DNA of 64,000 nt from Chromobotia macracanthus (taxonomy: Eukaryota; Chordata; Actinopteri; Cypriniformes; Botiidae), in contig JAZGTH010000040.1 in assembly GCA_036877525.1 (NCBI GenBank), positions 1,550,001 through 1,614,000 on the forward strand, written 5' to 3'. A model generated the notes under the pieces. That model saw only the letters and a list, made by a program, of their open reading frames with translations, was not told the DNA's origin and did not search any database. The position numbers and the translations under genes are program-made. This document shows, in pieces, positions 24,961 through 37,186 of the stretch. Every line of letters begins with the position of its first letter. Within the stretch, counting starts at the first letter, position 1.

Positions 24961-25331
24961 TTCTGATAAATCTATGTAGCCAATATTAGGCTACACTGTA
25001 CTGGTGTAGTTTTTAAAAACACGTGTGAACAGGGTTGAAAAAATTCTGCCTCTGAAGAGCGAAATTTAAAGATCCAAGATTTTTATTTGTCATATATATA
25101 TAGTTACGTGCAGGATACAGTCAGCAATGAAATGTAATGACTTTCATTTGGCTTTTCAGATGAATTTTTATATAAGTATTAGACTCACGTGGACAATTTA
25201 AAAAAATTGTCCCTAGTATTATTATTTTAGTTTTATGTTTCAGTTTGCTTTGTAGTTTAAAGGATAGATTATTGTTGTTATATGTTGTTTCCAATAGCCT
25301 ATCTCCACACACACAAGGAATACAGTATGTA

Positions 25332-25358
25332 GTGTGTGTGTATATATATATATATATG

Positions 25359-25429
<71 letters not shown>
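25332..25429. repeat. (TG)n(TA)n microsatellite
   Basis: A short TG run followed by a TA tract of about 90 bp with one interruption. It lies between the coq8b and fbxo46 promoters. Such a tract is likely to vary in length and to be hard to assemble. Confidence 0.95.
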
Positions 25430-25432
<3 letters not shown>

Positions 25433-25549
25433 AATGTTAATAAATGTTTTCTTCTTAGACATGACCTTTATATGAAAATTGGTGAAAATGAAATACATGA
25501 TTGTGATGATATAAGAATTTTGCTCTTTGTCGGCGTAGCGATAGAGGAG

Positions 25550-25980
25550 GTGTCTGAACATCCAAATATGGGCATTCCTTCAACTCTCTCTTCCCATTGG
25601 CTACTAGCATTTTGCAGCTGCTTGTCAACAAAATGGCCTTCCTCAAGTGCTTTTCGAGGACCTACGAACTGTTTATGTTTTAGTGAAATAGTATCGAAAC
25701 TGTGGTAAAACTAAAGAGACAATAATATTTTGGTATAGTATTTATCGACATATTATTGTGCTCACAGAAGTCATATTTCAGTGTTAAGAAAGCGAAACAA
25801 ATATTGGGATTTTTTCTCCACTACCGATTTGCTAACAGTTGCTAAATGCTAACAGTCTACCTGCAACCCATCATCAATCTAAGCTTTTTCTTTTGATGAT
25901 TTCAAAGACAAGCATAACCACGTATTGGTTATTAAACTAAAGGTGTCGGATCAAAACCTACAGAGTTTTTGAGTCAAAAG
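25550..25980 (+). promoter_or_regulatory. fbxo46: Putative fbxo46 promoter and 5' UTR exon
   Basis: A clean donor (GTCAAAAG then GTAAGATA) ends a presumed non-coding exon at 25980. A CCAAT box in reverse (CCCATTGGC, about 25594) and a pyrimidine-rich stretch lie upstream. The exon start cannot be fixed from sequence. The pairing to the 28589 acceptor is inferred. Confidence 0.4.
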
Positions 25981-27095
25981 GTAAGATACATAATTCTAGC
26001 AGACCTGCTAGTGTTTTAGCTTAGCTAGTTATTTATAGTTGATGACATTAATTGGAAATGTGTGAAAACGTTTAATACCATAAAAAATTATACATTCGGT
26101 ACCCCAGAATCACTATGGTGTATGCAGAGATAAACAGTCTTAATATAATCCAGTTTTACATTGCATGGAAGCAGCTTAGCTACCAAGCCAAACATTTGCT
26201 AATTAGACCTTGACGCAGATAAATAAAACATCACGGTTAAATACTGTAGTGGGTACTCTACCTGTTTTAGTTATCGCTACCATTTTTTTCGGTTGACATG
26301 ATTTATTTTTATCAGATTGGTGCAAAAACGTTAGTTCATTATCAGGTATTAAAGCTGGCTAGTAGTTTGCAGTGGGCAGCTAGTCGCTAATCAGCTTTCG
26401 ACTGCCTCGAGTACGACGACCTCAAATAATGTTTTATCTTCATTTAGGCTTCTCATTGTTTACATGTAATGATTTAATGATTTAAATCTAAGTAAATCAC
26501 TAGATTTCTTTGTGATTACAAGCTTGCAGGTGATTGATTAAATGGACGAGGCAGGCATGAGGGCATGAAATTAAACACTTGCAGTATGTGCAGATGTAGT
26601 AAAGTACAGCATAATTCACTAGTCATTAATTATGACAATATAAAAACTAAATTGTTTATCTTGTTATATCTTGTTCTTGTTCTCTGCTAGTTTACTTGTA
26701 TAGGTTTATTTAAATAATCTGCAATGACAGGATATACTCTCTTTTGTTTAGTTGGCACTGTCATTTTTAATCTAGTTTTATCTTGTTTAATGACAGGTTT
26801 TCAGGTTTACATGTTTGACATGTTTTCAGGTAGAGAATGCATGGATTGTCATATTACACCAAACAGGAATGGAACCTGAAAAATGAAAAATCTCTTTAGT
26901 CATGCATACATGCCATTCAGAAATGAGACTCATTTAGCAAGTCCCTTTAGCATTTTGTTTGAGCTGATTACCTATAGGCATTCTGTAGTCATCATGTCTT
27001 AGTTTACAAAATACATTGTTTGCCTATTGCCGTGATAATGACATGTAATTCATTTTCTTAGGAATAACGTTTTGTCACCAATTGAATGAAATTCA

Positions 27096-27209
27096 TTGAA
27101 TTTTGCCCACTGCTTTGATTGTGTTTATTCCAGTTGAATTTTGCCCACTGCTTTGATTGTGTTTATTCCAGTTGAATTTTGCCCACTGCTTTGATTGTGT
27201 TTATTCCAG
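27096..27209 (+). repeat. Three exact tandem copies of a 38-bp unit
   Basis: Three identical copies (27096-27133, 27134-27171, 27172-27209). Each copy ends in TTTATTCCAG, which looks like a splice acceptor. Identity across copies suggests recent duplication or active homogenisation. Located in the fbxo46 5' UTR intron. Confidence 0.95.
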
Positions 27210-27564
27210 TTTAATGTTAGTACTGTTAATTACATCTTTCTTTTTGTTTTCTCATATTCATTTGTAGTAGATGTTATACTATCCTTCAAATGCAGTATTG
27301 AAGAAGCTTATTGTGGGTTAAAAATAGCAACTTGAAAGCATTTCAAAAGGCCATACCTTTTGAATGTGCTTGGTAAACTCTTTCAAAACATTTCAGATCT
27401 AAATTACATGAATCTACACTACTGTTGTTCTTGTAACCTTATATATTATGATCTTGATATTATCAGAAAAATAACCATAGAAGCTGGCATGATGTAAAAA
27501 AGACAAAGGGCCATTCTGGTCGGCCCTTGTAGGTCCTGAGTAGGTGGATTGACGTGATGAAAAG

Positions 27565-27884
27565 TAGGCGTGTAACGATATACCAATTCTATTGTTTGGT
27601 TTATATCATGATTTTGGAGCTACGGTTTGGTTTGGTTCTGTCTGCTGGGGACAGGGTTTATGATATGGCACCAGCAATGCAAAAGAACGCTAGAATTCAC
27701 TTTCAACTTTAGTAATTAATAATAATACTTGAGGACAGTAATTCTAACGTACGGGGGAATTTCCCTCGTCAGAAGCTCATATAGGACCTAGCTACTTCAC
27801 TCAGTTGTTTATGTGTGTATACGTTCAAAACCGAACGTAATAGGTTATATATTATGTTCGGTTTTGAATATTGTTACACACCTA
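27565..27884. mobile_element. MITE-like element with inverted termini
   Basis: The left end TAGGCGTGTAACGATAT and the right end ATATTGTTACACACCTA are inverted repeats matching at 15 of 17 positions. The 320-bp interior is non-coding, with an internal inverted pair AACCGAACGTAAT and ATTATGTTCGGTT near the right end. No clear target duplication is seen. Confidence 0.5.
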
Positions 27885-28588
27885 ACAATAAAACTAACTA
27901 CACTAACTAGTGTGATTGTCTCATCTATTTCTTCCATTTCATTGTCTAATACAATTTCGGATTTGATGTCCATTTTTTAGTTAGAACATGACCGGTCATT
28001 TGTTCCTGATGACCTGTTTGAAATGCTTGCTGTAAGGGCCTAGTTTGTAGTTTTACCTGTTTACCAGTAGGTAAAAAAGAGCTGTGTGCAGATGATTTTT
28101 GGTGATGGTAAATGCTTAAAATCAAGAAAAACATCACTAGTTTTAGAGGTAAAGTCAACATGCAGATGGGGCATTTTTGATAACCACAACAAACAAAGGA
28201 TTTCAGCTGAATTTAAGATTTAAAACCAAATTCCTGAAAAACATGTGGTTCCCCAAGGATGGCTTCTTCAGAACCTTACAGCTACTGCAGCACCATTTGC
28301 TATTACACTCACGTCTGTTCTTGCTAGATGGAACAATTAGTCATTTTAGACTACTAAAAATCTTTGACATTTCTTGTAGTCATTTTATTAATATAATTGA
28401 TTGTTTCTTGTCAGATATTTATGTTATTATTTTGGCCTTGAGCTAAAGAGTAGTAGATGGCTGCAGTGCTTTAGATGTTTCTTCAAGAAAAATTGCTTGA
28501 ATTAATGAATTTAAAATATATAATTCTGACATAGATTTCTTTGACATCAGTGAACCTAAGCATTCTTTCTTTTTCTTGTCTTTCATAG

Positions 28589-28696
28589 ATGGAGTAATCT
28601 ATTTGACTGTTACCTTCAGAACCGAACAGTGGGAATGAGTGGTAAATTGCAAAGTAGCTGCCCAGCATAGAGGCAGGTGTGCTCCTGATGGGCTGA
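28589..28696 (+). promoter_or_regulatory. fbxo46: Three short upstream ORFs in fbxo46 leader
   Basis: Immediately after the acceptor the exon starts with ATGGAGTAA (28589-28597). A 12-codon ORF (28635-28670) and a minimal ATGGGCTGA (28688-28696) follow, the last ending two bases before the main start. Such minimal start-stop elements can repress or gate downstream translation. The arrangement is seen directly; function is inferred. Confidence 0.6.
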
Positions 28697-28698
28697 CA

Positions 28699-30693
28699 AT
28701 GAACCGTGACACCTTTTCCCACATCCGGCTGTGGTGCCCACGCCCCTTTGGCACCTACTCCCAGAATAAGCCATATAGCAATGGTACAATTCGAAATGGA
28801 ATAACTACCACCCACTGTAAGGCTGACGACACTGGGCTCACAACTATAGAGGCCCATGGAGTTGGTGAGGATCAAGATGAGGATGTTGGCACTGAGAACA
28901 CCCCACCAGCTTCATCTTCTACCCTGCTGCCTCCACCACTCCCAGCACAACCATCTTCCAGCTCACAGGTGGAGGATGGGAGGGTACTGCTTGATACGTG
29001 GTATGTCATTAAACCAGGCAACACCAAGGAAAAAATTGCCTTCTTTGTAGCTCACCAATGTAGTGATGCTGGAATTCCCAGGCCTAGTGCCATGAAAGTC
29101 AAAGGAAACTGGGCTACTGATTGTACCAAGGCCAAACGGCGTCGTCGTTGTTCCTCTTATGACCCTCCCGCTAAAGCTCAAAATGTTGCTGTTGACACAC
29201 CCAATCCAGAATCCAGGCTGGCAGAGGATGGTGTTGGAGTTAGTGAGACAGATCTGCTCTCTGTGGCTGAAATGGTGGCCCTGGTAGAACAGCGTACAGC
29301 CTTGGCTCTTCAAGGTATGGTAGCTCAAGGACAGACGAGTCCTTATACAGTTCATCAGAAACCTGTTGTAATCCTCTCAGAACCATGTTCATCTCCACCA
29401 GCTTCTCAAAGTGACTTTGATCAGCAACAGCAAGAAACCAGACGGGTTGCTCAGGCTGTGGCACATTTTGAGTCTCGGCAGCAAAATCTCAACAATACCA
29501 ATCTGCGGCCAGAACTTAATGGTTCAGCAGGAGATTGCATTCATACTGGTGATTCTGTTGGTGGTGTCCCAAGCCATGGACGAGGGGAAGTACGAATTGC
29601 TTTTCGGGTGTCGAGCTTGGACCCTCGCACACAGTCTGAGCCTGTTGGACGCCCAAAATGCATGTTTATGAGTTGTGGGGTTGGAAGCAGCCAAGCAGGA
29701 GTGAGAGGCAAAGAAAAGATTACATGTGACCTCTACCAGCTGGTAAGTCCCTCATCTCGAGACCCAGGTGCCCTCCTGGCTGGCTCACCAAAGGCTGATT
29801 CCCTCGGGGAAGGTATCTCTGACAGGCCTGCTTCTATGCCAGATCCTACCCAAGAACCTGCCTCAGGAGAGAAGGCAGCAGTGGCTCGAGAAAGGGTGAC
29901 TGGCTTCCACGTTGAGGTTGTGGTCACTGGTGCAGTAGACCAATGTGTCTTTTATGGGAAAGACAGCACAGAGAATGTTCAAGAAGAGACTGTATGTTTT
30001 GCTATGTCCAATGGGGCTAATTCAGCAGATGCCTCAGAGGACCCTCCCCCTGGACAGCTGTTCTTTCTACAGTCACCGGCTACTGAAGATGAAAGTTTAG
30101 AGGTTAACAATGGGATACGGTCTTTAGACTGTGCAAACAACAATGGCCCTTTGGGCACTACGGTAGAGAGGCCAAATTCCCCATTGGCTACTGTGGATGA
30201 TTGTTCTGATCCTCCATTGTGCCGCCTCTACCGTCATGTGTCCCATGACTTCCTTGAGATTCGCTTTCAGATTCAGCGACTTCTGGAACCACGGCAATAT
30301 ATGCTTTCACTTCCAGACCACATCATGGTCAATATCTTCAGCTACTTGCCTACTCGTTCGCTAGCAGCCCTCAAATGCACCTGCCATGACTTCAAGAACC
30401 TGATTGAGACCTATGGCATACGTGCTACAGACTCTCGCTGGAACCAGGATCCGCTGTACCGCGATGACCCCTGCAAGCAGTGCAAGCGGCAGTATGAGCG
30501 GGGAGATGTGTCACTTTGCCGCTGGCACCCTAAACCTTACCACCACGACTTGCCTTATGGACGCTCCTACTGGATGTGTTGCAGGCGCACAGATAAGGAC
30601 ACTCCTGGCTGTCGAGTTGGGCTGCATGATAACAACTGGGTACAGCCATGTGAGTTGGTTCAGGCCCGCACCAAAAGAGATGACGGGAGGTAA
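28699..30693 (+). CDS. fbxo46: F-box only protein 46
   Basis: Substrate-recognition subunit of SCF (SKP1-CUL1-F-box) ubiquitin ligases. The single coding exon gives 664 aa, longer than the roughly 600-aa human protein. The start at 28699 (TGACAATGA, A at -3) is chosen because LWCPRPFGTYSQNKP follows closely, as in other FBXO46 N termini. Conserved blocks in order: VLLDTWYVIKPGNTKEK; the basic cluster KAKRRRRCSS, a likely nuclear signal; DLLSVAEMVALVEQRTA; GEVRIAFRVSS; KITCDLYQLVSPS; FHVEVVVTGAVD; and PGQLFFLQS. The F-box is at about 533-580 (LPDHIMVNIFSYLPTRSLAA). A C-terminal Cys/His-rich segment (DPCKQCKRQYERGD to YWMCCRR, about 590-640) may bind metal. Between blocks are low-complexity Ser/Pro/Gln linkers. 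Three upstream ORFs precede it. Confidence 0.96.
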   Translation: MNRDTFSHIRLWCPRPFGTYSQNKPYSNGTIRNGITTTHCKADDTGLTTIEAHGVGEDQDEDVGTENTPPASSSTLLPPPLPAQPSSSSQVEDGRVLLDTWYVIKPGNTKEKIAFFVAHQCSDAGIPRPSAMKVKGNWATDCTKAKRRRRCSSYDPPAKAQNVAVDTPNPESRLAEDGVGVSETDLLSVAEMVALVEQRTALALQGMVAQGQTSPYTVHQKPVVILSEPCSSPPASQSDFDQQQQETRRVAQAVAHFESRQQNLNNTNLRPELNGSAGDCIHTGDSVGGVPSHGRGEVRIAFRVSSLDPRTQSEPVGRPKCMFMSCGVGSSQAGVRGKEKITCDLYQLVSPSSRDPGALLAGSPKADSLGEGISDRPASMPDPTQEPASGEKAAVARERVTGFHVEVVVTGAVDQCVFYGKDSTENVQEETVCFAMSNGANSADASEDPPPGQLFFLQSPATEDESLEVNNGIRSLDCANNNGPLGTTVERPNSPLATVDDCSDPPLCRLYRHVSHDFLEIRFQIQRLLEPRQYMLSLPDHIMVNIFSYLPTRSLAALKCTCHDFKNLIETYGIRATDSRWNQDPLYRDDPCKQCKRQYERGDVSLCRWHPKPYHHDLPYGRSYWMCCRRTDKDTPGCRVGLHDNNWVQPCELVQARTKRDDGR

Positions 30694-32005
30694 AGGATTG
30701 AGTCAGGGGATTCTCATTTCTCTCCCTGCTCTTACTCTACTGAAACCTCATGCCACTGTACTATTTATGGTTCAGCTTGCCTCTCCTATGTTAGCTTGTT
30801 AACCTTGCTATCATTGTCAGTATCGGTTCTTATCAGTGCACCATACCTCTGTCTCATCATGTGCAGACCAATGTTCTCAAATATAAAAGCCATTGCTGGT
30901 TAAGTGAGGTAGTCTGCTGCATGGGACTAATCTTGACATATACTTGTGAATTGGTTAGAAGTTCTTATGGCTTGGCAATCTTCTAAGACCAGCTCTGAAG
31001 CTGACCCCAACCTTGCAACGAAACTGCAGACTAGACACAGGACTTGTGAGTATAACTTCAGGGGTTGTTGTCAAGTTTAATTTGCTGCCTCTTTGGTCAA
31101 AGGCGTGCGAAATGATGTCACTTTACAATTATCTGATGTCACTTTGTAATCAACAATTTGACTGCTTGTTAGATTGTTCTATTTTGTGTGTAGATGTGAG
31201 TGAATTAATGTATTGGTTCATCCTCATTTTTCTTTACCTAAAAATGATTTCTGAAGTCAGTCTTTTTTCTTGACCAAACATTTTTCTCTGACCTATCTCT
31301 GCCAGGCTGTCTGTGTGCGTGTTGGCAAAGGCAGCTTTTGCCAAAGCAGTAATTAGCTTCATGTGACTGAAAGAACAACACCAATGATGAACAGGACAAC
31401 TCAACACCTGATTCTAGCCTTAACCCTGTTCGTTCTGCTTATTCCACCAGTCTGTGAAATCTCAAAAACAAAAACATGGATACTGACCACTCTGGGTTTG
31501 GGAGACCGTTATAGGTTTCACTGTCAATCTGCTATTGGGAATCTTTGCCTCTAAAGTGAATAAAAGTTATTTAAAACTAGCATCTGTGTTGTTTCTGTTT
31601 ATTAGTTTAACTTTTGTAACAATTGTGTTTTATTTAATTTGTAAAGGACATCCATTTTTATAGATATCTGTGTATTGTGTATTGACAGTGTCAACAACAT
31701 CCAAATATACTTAAAGATCACAAAACATTTGTTTCATTATTTATACCCAGTTATAAAATAAAAAGGATCATATATATATATATATATTATATACTCTTTT
31801 ATATACATATATAAACCCAAGAACACCCTTGAAGTAAACAGCTAAAATTTCAAAACAATTACTGCATTTTTAGTAAGCAACCCAATGAAATGATTGTGTA
31901 ACGTATATATTTAGGAAGAAAATAGTCATTGGTTTGGATTAACAAATACTGTAGGATTCATATACACATTTCAGTGAGTTGTCAAAGATTTTATACAATA
32001 TGCTG
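30694..32005. other. Tail-to-tail 3' UTR region of fbxo46 and slc5a2
   Basis: The fbxo46 3' UTR runs right from 30694 to a poly(A) signal near 31559. The slc5a2 3' UTR runs left from 32005. A (TA) run is at about 31770-31790. No other gene is seen. Confidence 0.6.
31559..31564 (+). terminator. fbxo46: fbxo46 poly(A) signal
   Basis: A canonical AATAAA about 865 bp past the fbxo46 stop codon, followed by a T/GT-rich stretch at 31583-31635. Confidence 0.55.
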
Positions 32006-35000
32006 TTATGCATAGAAACCCCAGAAATACACAGCTATAGACATCATTATTAGAGCATTAGCATTGACTACATTTTTCCATAGTGGGTTTTCACTGATGT
32101 CAGGCAATTGTTTTAATGCTTCGGTTACTTCCTCTTCTGTTGGCTCTGGAGCCTGAGTGTCATTTATGCCACAAAACCAGCCAATAATCTTTCTGATGAT
32201 CGATCGGTCACCACGTTCAACTACATGGCAGAGGGCAAAGTATTCAAATATTTATTATTTAATATTTTGTATAAGAAAAAATTGTACAACCAAAATTACC
32301 ATTGGCCTACAAAGACTAATTTTCTGAAAAATAAGACACCTTACCTTGTTGTTCATCGGTAACCTTTCTCTTTTCATCTGCCTCTCTTCGAGCTTTTCTT
32401 CCTCGTTCTTCATCTTCCCAGTCCAGATCGATCCTCTCCTCTTTGGAGTGTCGTAAGCTAAACACAAGGCGATGAAGCTACACAGAGAAAATAAGATGAA
32501 TGTAATTAGTGGAGAGACAGCCTCTTAATGCAGTGTGAGCAGTTCTTAATAGAACTTACGTGTTTGTCTTCTATAGGAGTAGTCAGGTAGCTTATGATAA
32601 GCACCAGAATAGCAGTGCAGAAGAAGAGCACCACAGCAAAATAAAGGTAATGTACTCCACATATCAGTTTTGGGCAGTTGGATGGCTTGAGACAACTTCC
32701 TGAGCCATACGCAAACTCGGGTACCATTCGGCTCAGACCCATAACCAGTCCACCCATTAGGCCCCAGAAAGCACCCTAAGAAACAGGAAGTAAAGATAAC
32801 AGGTCTGATGTGTATGGTAAAGAAATGGGTAGGTATATGATGTGTACTTAAATGAAGAATGAATATGTACAAAGCTGATAATTACTTTCTCATTGACCCT
32901 CTTTACAAAAATAGCAAGGAAAAAGACTGCCGCAATAGGTGGAGCTAAGTAACTAGTCACTGACTGAATGTAGTCAAACAGTTGACCGCTTTGAGCTGCC
33001 TGGACAACTGGGATCCAGCAAATGCTAATGCAGACAATGCAGAGGATCCACACCCTATAACAGAAGATAATTCATGTGTTCAAAAACATGAATAAAATCT
33101 GGAATAAACACATTAGAGCTTCCTATTGTCATAATGCATTGTACTTTCTGTTGACTTTGCATGAAAATTTTCAAACTTTTGAGCGAGTTGTTTACTGTGA
33201 TTAAAAGGTCAAACTAAAAGAATTAATAATCGTATTGTTAAGTAACCAGAAATGACACTACAATAGCTAATTTCTCAACTGTAATTTGCCACCGATTGAT
33301 TAGTTTAACTTGACACTCTAACAGTGCTTATAGAAAAAACTCACAGTTACTTCACTAAAATAAGAATTTAAAGATTAGTAAGAACAAACCTTCCAACAAT
33401 CACAAGTTCTTGATCTCTAGCCTGAGGTCGGATCCGAGTCCAAATGTCCATGGTAAACAAGGTGCTGCTGCTGTTGAAGATAGAGGCTAGAGAACTCATA
33501 AGAGCTGCCAGCATGACTGCTAGCATTAAACCTCTGAGACCTGGTTAGAATAACAATGTGGATCTGAAAGAGCTTAAATTGCCTGAGGACTTGATCATGT
33601 TACTCTTAGATGTTCAGAAATTATTAGATGTTGATTTTGTACAGGATAATGTTTAAAAAAACATAATTTACCTGTTGGCATAACAGAAACCACAAGTTTG
33701 GGGTAGGCAATGTTAGAGCAACCAACCTCTGTACCACACACCTCCTTACAGACTTCTGGTATCACACAGCCCACCTCATCTGAAAAATTTGATTTCTTTT
33801 AAATTTTGGTATTTTCAGATAACTATAAAGGCACATCCTTCTATATGATTAAAGTATATACCAGGAAAAAGCACTCTGCTGATCATGCCTGGAAACACCA
33901 TGAGAAACATAGGTAGCAGTTTCAGGTACCCACACAATATACATCCAGCCTTTACATGAGTCAGGCTGCGGGCAGCCAAACAGCGCTGCACAATTACCTG
34001 TAGAATAGAAGGTTTCATGTGGAAAGTTAAGCGAAAATTGTGAATCTTAAATATAATCCTTCATAACCCTCAGCTCACCTGATCAGAACACCAATACCAG
34101 CTACCAATAATTGCAATACCAAATAAAACGCCAGGCCATGGCAGATCCCCAGTTGTGGGATCCCGAAGCAAATTAAAGGCGTCCTCACGTGGAGTGTAAC
34201 AGTGTGCAGAGATGTTGAAGATCTGAGGGTCTGGGGACAATGGTAAAGCTGAACTATATTTCTCTATTAAAGCACTGTAACCGCCAACTTCATAGAAGGC
34301 TGTTAACAGACAAGGAAAAACAAACTGATCAGATACACAAACACAGTTACACACACACGCACAGAGCACTATTGTTTTCTGCCCTTTCCCCAATGTATGA
34401 ATTCACTACAAGGACTGAATACTTCTATTTATAACATATTACATCTACCAATGATGTATTCTGGAGACAGTGAAATTAATTTTGACCTTTTAAAGTGAGT
34501 AACACTTACAGAATCCCATGAGGACGAATGCTCCAGCAATGATAACAAAAGTCTGGACGGTATCTGTATACATGAGTGCAGCCAGCCCTCCTACAGAGAC
34601 ATTGCTTGTCAAAGAATAACATTTTGTGGATCCCAAGTAGCTCAAAATGCAGATAGATTATCGACAGATAATTAGTTGCAATAATTGTATTCAATGTAAT
34701 GCAATAATTGTATTCAACGCAACAATTTGACCATGAATCAAAAGGCAGTCCTATGCTGTCTATTTTAACCACTCTCAATATCAAACCTGTGATCAAACTT
34801 AATTCTTGTCTAAACCTAAAAATTTTTTCACCTGTTACGGTATAGAGTGCTGTTATGCAGAGCAAGGCAATGACTGCAACATAGATATTCCATCCCAAAG
34901 CCTGCTGTATAAAAACTGCTCCTGAGAACATATCAACCTACATTCAGTAAAGAGGAGAATGTATATTGGTGCCCTTTCATTTGTAATACGATGCATCATA

Positions 35001-36044
35001 GTGATTTATATTATGTGGATATATAGATTTATACTTACAGAAATCTTTGTGAAGATGTAAAGGAAAAGTGAAATGACAGAGAGGTACAAACTAATTCTAT
35101 TCCCTCCAAATCTTTTCTTGAGGTACTGTGGCATTGTAATCACCTTTTGAAAAAACAAAAGAGATAGGAAAAGCCTATAACAATTCTGCTCACACTGTTC
35201 AAATAATCTTTTGTCATGTAAAATATCACGGTTATGAAAAATGAACATACCCCTGCAGTTAAATAAACAGGAACAAACACCCAGCCCAACAACAAAACAA
35301 TAAATAATGCCTGCAAAACAGAGCAAGATAATTTGTGTTGATATTCCTAAATCAGTGGAATCACAATCTCATTCCAATGATACCAAAGTGTGTAATTTGT
35401 ATGTTTTAAAAATGTCCGCTTACATTCCATTCAAAACTCCCAACGGCTATTCCACTAGCTGCTGCTGTACCAGCAAGACCAACAAAATGACCACTGCCAA
35501 TGTTGCTTGCGAAAAGAGATGTTCCAACCTGTGTGTTTGTAGTGTAAGGAACATAATTACATGTGCTAAAAATAAGAATTAAAATCTTAACATCCTTTAC
35601 TTTTATCAGACTGACAAGGAAGCAGATATGATTCGATATGTGAAAGCAAGGGTGGATCAAAATATGGTGAGTGAGAAAATAATGTAAAAAAAATTCAAGA
35701 TTGAATACTCACAGGCCACCATACCATTGTCCTACCTGCCAGAAAATACCCACCCACTGTGCCACGATTTGTCCTAAATGTAGACTATAAAATAAACAAA
35801 CAAGCTAGTGTTAAAATGGGCTTAAAATACCTAGATGAACTTTATAATTTTATATAATAACAGACATCACATAATTCATTAAATCAACAAAATTTCACAT
35901 AACATTGCTTAATATTTTAAAACACAAAACAAGGTTCTTACTGACCCAAATTCCTACTGCAATAACCACCACAAAATAGCAGATGATCACAACGATGTCA
36001 GCCGGATTGTTGATGGCAACATGTTTCTCTGTGCTGTTTTTCAT
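32006..36044 (-). CDS. slc5a2: Sodium/glucose cotransporter 2 (SGLT2)
   Basis: Sodium-coupled glucose transporter of the apical kidney tubule membrane. Coding exons, 5' to 3': 35946-36044, 35713-35784, 35424-35528, 35251-35310, 35039-35143, 34832-34937, 34510-34590, 34079-34299, 33862-33997, 33672-33779, 33390-33540, 32886-33054, 32560-32775, 32345-32477, 32006-32220. They give 658 aa with all phases closing. Hallmarks: first helix IVVIICYFVVVIAVGIW; GTVGGYFLAGR; SNIGSGHFVGLAGT; the glycosylation site FNIS; the symporter signature around GLMLAVMLAALMSSLASIF; SGQLFDYIQS (Gln about 445, sugar contact); and C-terminal helix ending YFWGFYA. SGLT2 rather than SGLT1 is supported by CGTEVGCSNIAYP, AAQSGQLFDYIQ and LHRLVFSLRHSKEER. 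The ATG context AAAAATGA is good. Confidence 0.93.
34678..34722. repeat. Short tandem duplication in slc5a2 intron
   Basis: A 17-bp word, GCAATAATTGTATTCAA, is repeated with a 23-bp period (34678 and 34701). Confidence 0.75.
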
Positions 36045-36410
36045 TTTTCAATGCAGACCTACACAGTGCCAATTTCATTAAGAGACAGCGGGACAAAAAT
36101 CAGGGCTAAAGCTGATTTCCTTTTTTGAGAATTTGAGTGTAAAATCCATGATCTTTGCCCACATGATAAAAAAGGCTGATGAAGGACTGTTATTAACAAT
36201 AATTATTAACATGACAGTTTAACAGTTAATCATTGAGCATTAAATGTTAATCAAAAGTCAACTTACCTGTTGAGCAAAATTCTTAAATCAAGTGAGTATG
36301 GAGGACGCAAGTATCGTAGCTTGTACTGTAGTTCTGGTAATGTCACCACACAGATCATACAATTAAAGACTCAACGAGACAACAGCAAGCCAAACACTGT
36401 ATTACTTAAA
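36045..36410 (-). promoter_or_regulatory. slc5a2: slc5a2 leader exon and promoter region
   Basis: Fourteen bases upstream of the ATG is a usable acceptor (TGTGTAG, 36065-36059). Farther upstream a strong donor, CAACAG then GTAAGT (36266-36261), marks a non-coding exon starting at 36267 and reaching to perhaps 36380. No TATA box is certain. Confidence 0.5.
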
Positions 36411-36560
36411 TCAGTATTCAATGAATTTTATTAAACGTGAATATATATTTTTAGTCTAAATTCATATTATATGTTGATATTATCATATTTTATTATATTA
36501 CATTATACTAAATATGATATTATCATATTATATAGAAATTCATATATATGAATTTCTGAG
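36411..36560. repeat. AT-rich palindromic patch
   Basis: Contains a perfect 24-bp palindrome (36534-36557, arms AGAAATTCATAT) and two copies of GATATTATCATATT (about 36477 and 36516), the second within a palindromic ATATGATATTATCATAT. Likely cruciform-prone; possibly a transposon remnant. Confidence 0.55.
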
Positions 36561-37186
36561 TTAATTATTAACATTATATAATGTTCTAAAATGTATCTTC
36601 TACCTGTACATCTGTAGCACATGTACTTGTATGTTTTACAGTTCTAACCTTATAACTTATCAACTTTCTAACCTTTTAAGCCCTTTAGAACACGTACTGC
36701 CTTAAAAAGAAAAAAGGAGACTAAAGGCGGGATAAACTGTTATGGATGATCAGGTACTGAATGCATGAGTGAGTTACAGGGGTCAATTGTGTCAGGGAGA
36801 TCTGGTTAATAATCTTGCACTTTTAATGCAACAATATCTCACCTATTTTTGCAGGAATGGCAAAAGCAATTGTTTCAATTTATTGCAAATTCACATAGAA
36901 ACTCAGAAATTTTCTATTCAAACAGCTTTCAATACTTTTATTTGACAAATGAAAATATGGGTGCTTTTGACTGTAAGGATTTTTTTTATTGTATGACAGA
37001 AATAGTCATTAACAGATTAAACAATGAAAGCAAACAAAAAGCAGTTATTGCAATTCTGTTTAAAAGTTTTAAATGAGATGATCATCTTAACCCAGTAAAA
37101 TGGCAATAAAGCACTAAAGATATACAGACAATAATCCACTGGATTGGGCAAGATGAATGTGTTATAGGGATCACAGCAATGATTTT

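Larger units (their letters stand above)
25981..28588 (+). other. fbxo46 5' UTR intron
   Basis: A 2.6-kb intron between the donor at 25981 and the acceptor TTTCATAG at 28581-28588. It contains a 38-bp triplicate tandem repeat and a MITE-like element, and no coding exon is seen. Confidence 0.45.

Noticed and set aside
25334..25561. Open frames of alternating Tyr and Ile in both directions
   Set aside because: Translation of the TA microsatellite.
28963..29464. Long antisense open frames opposite fbxo46
   Set aside because: Shadows of the fbxo46 coding frame with no independent start context or conserved motifs.
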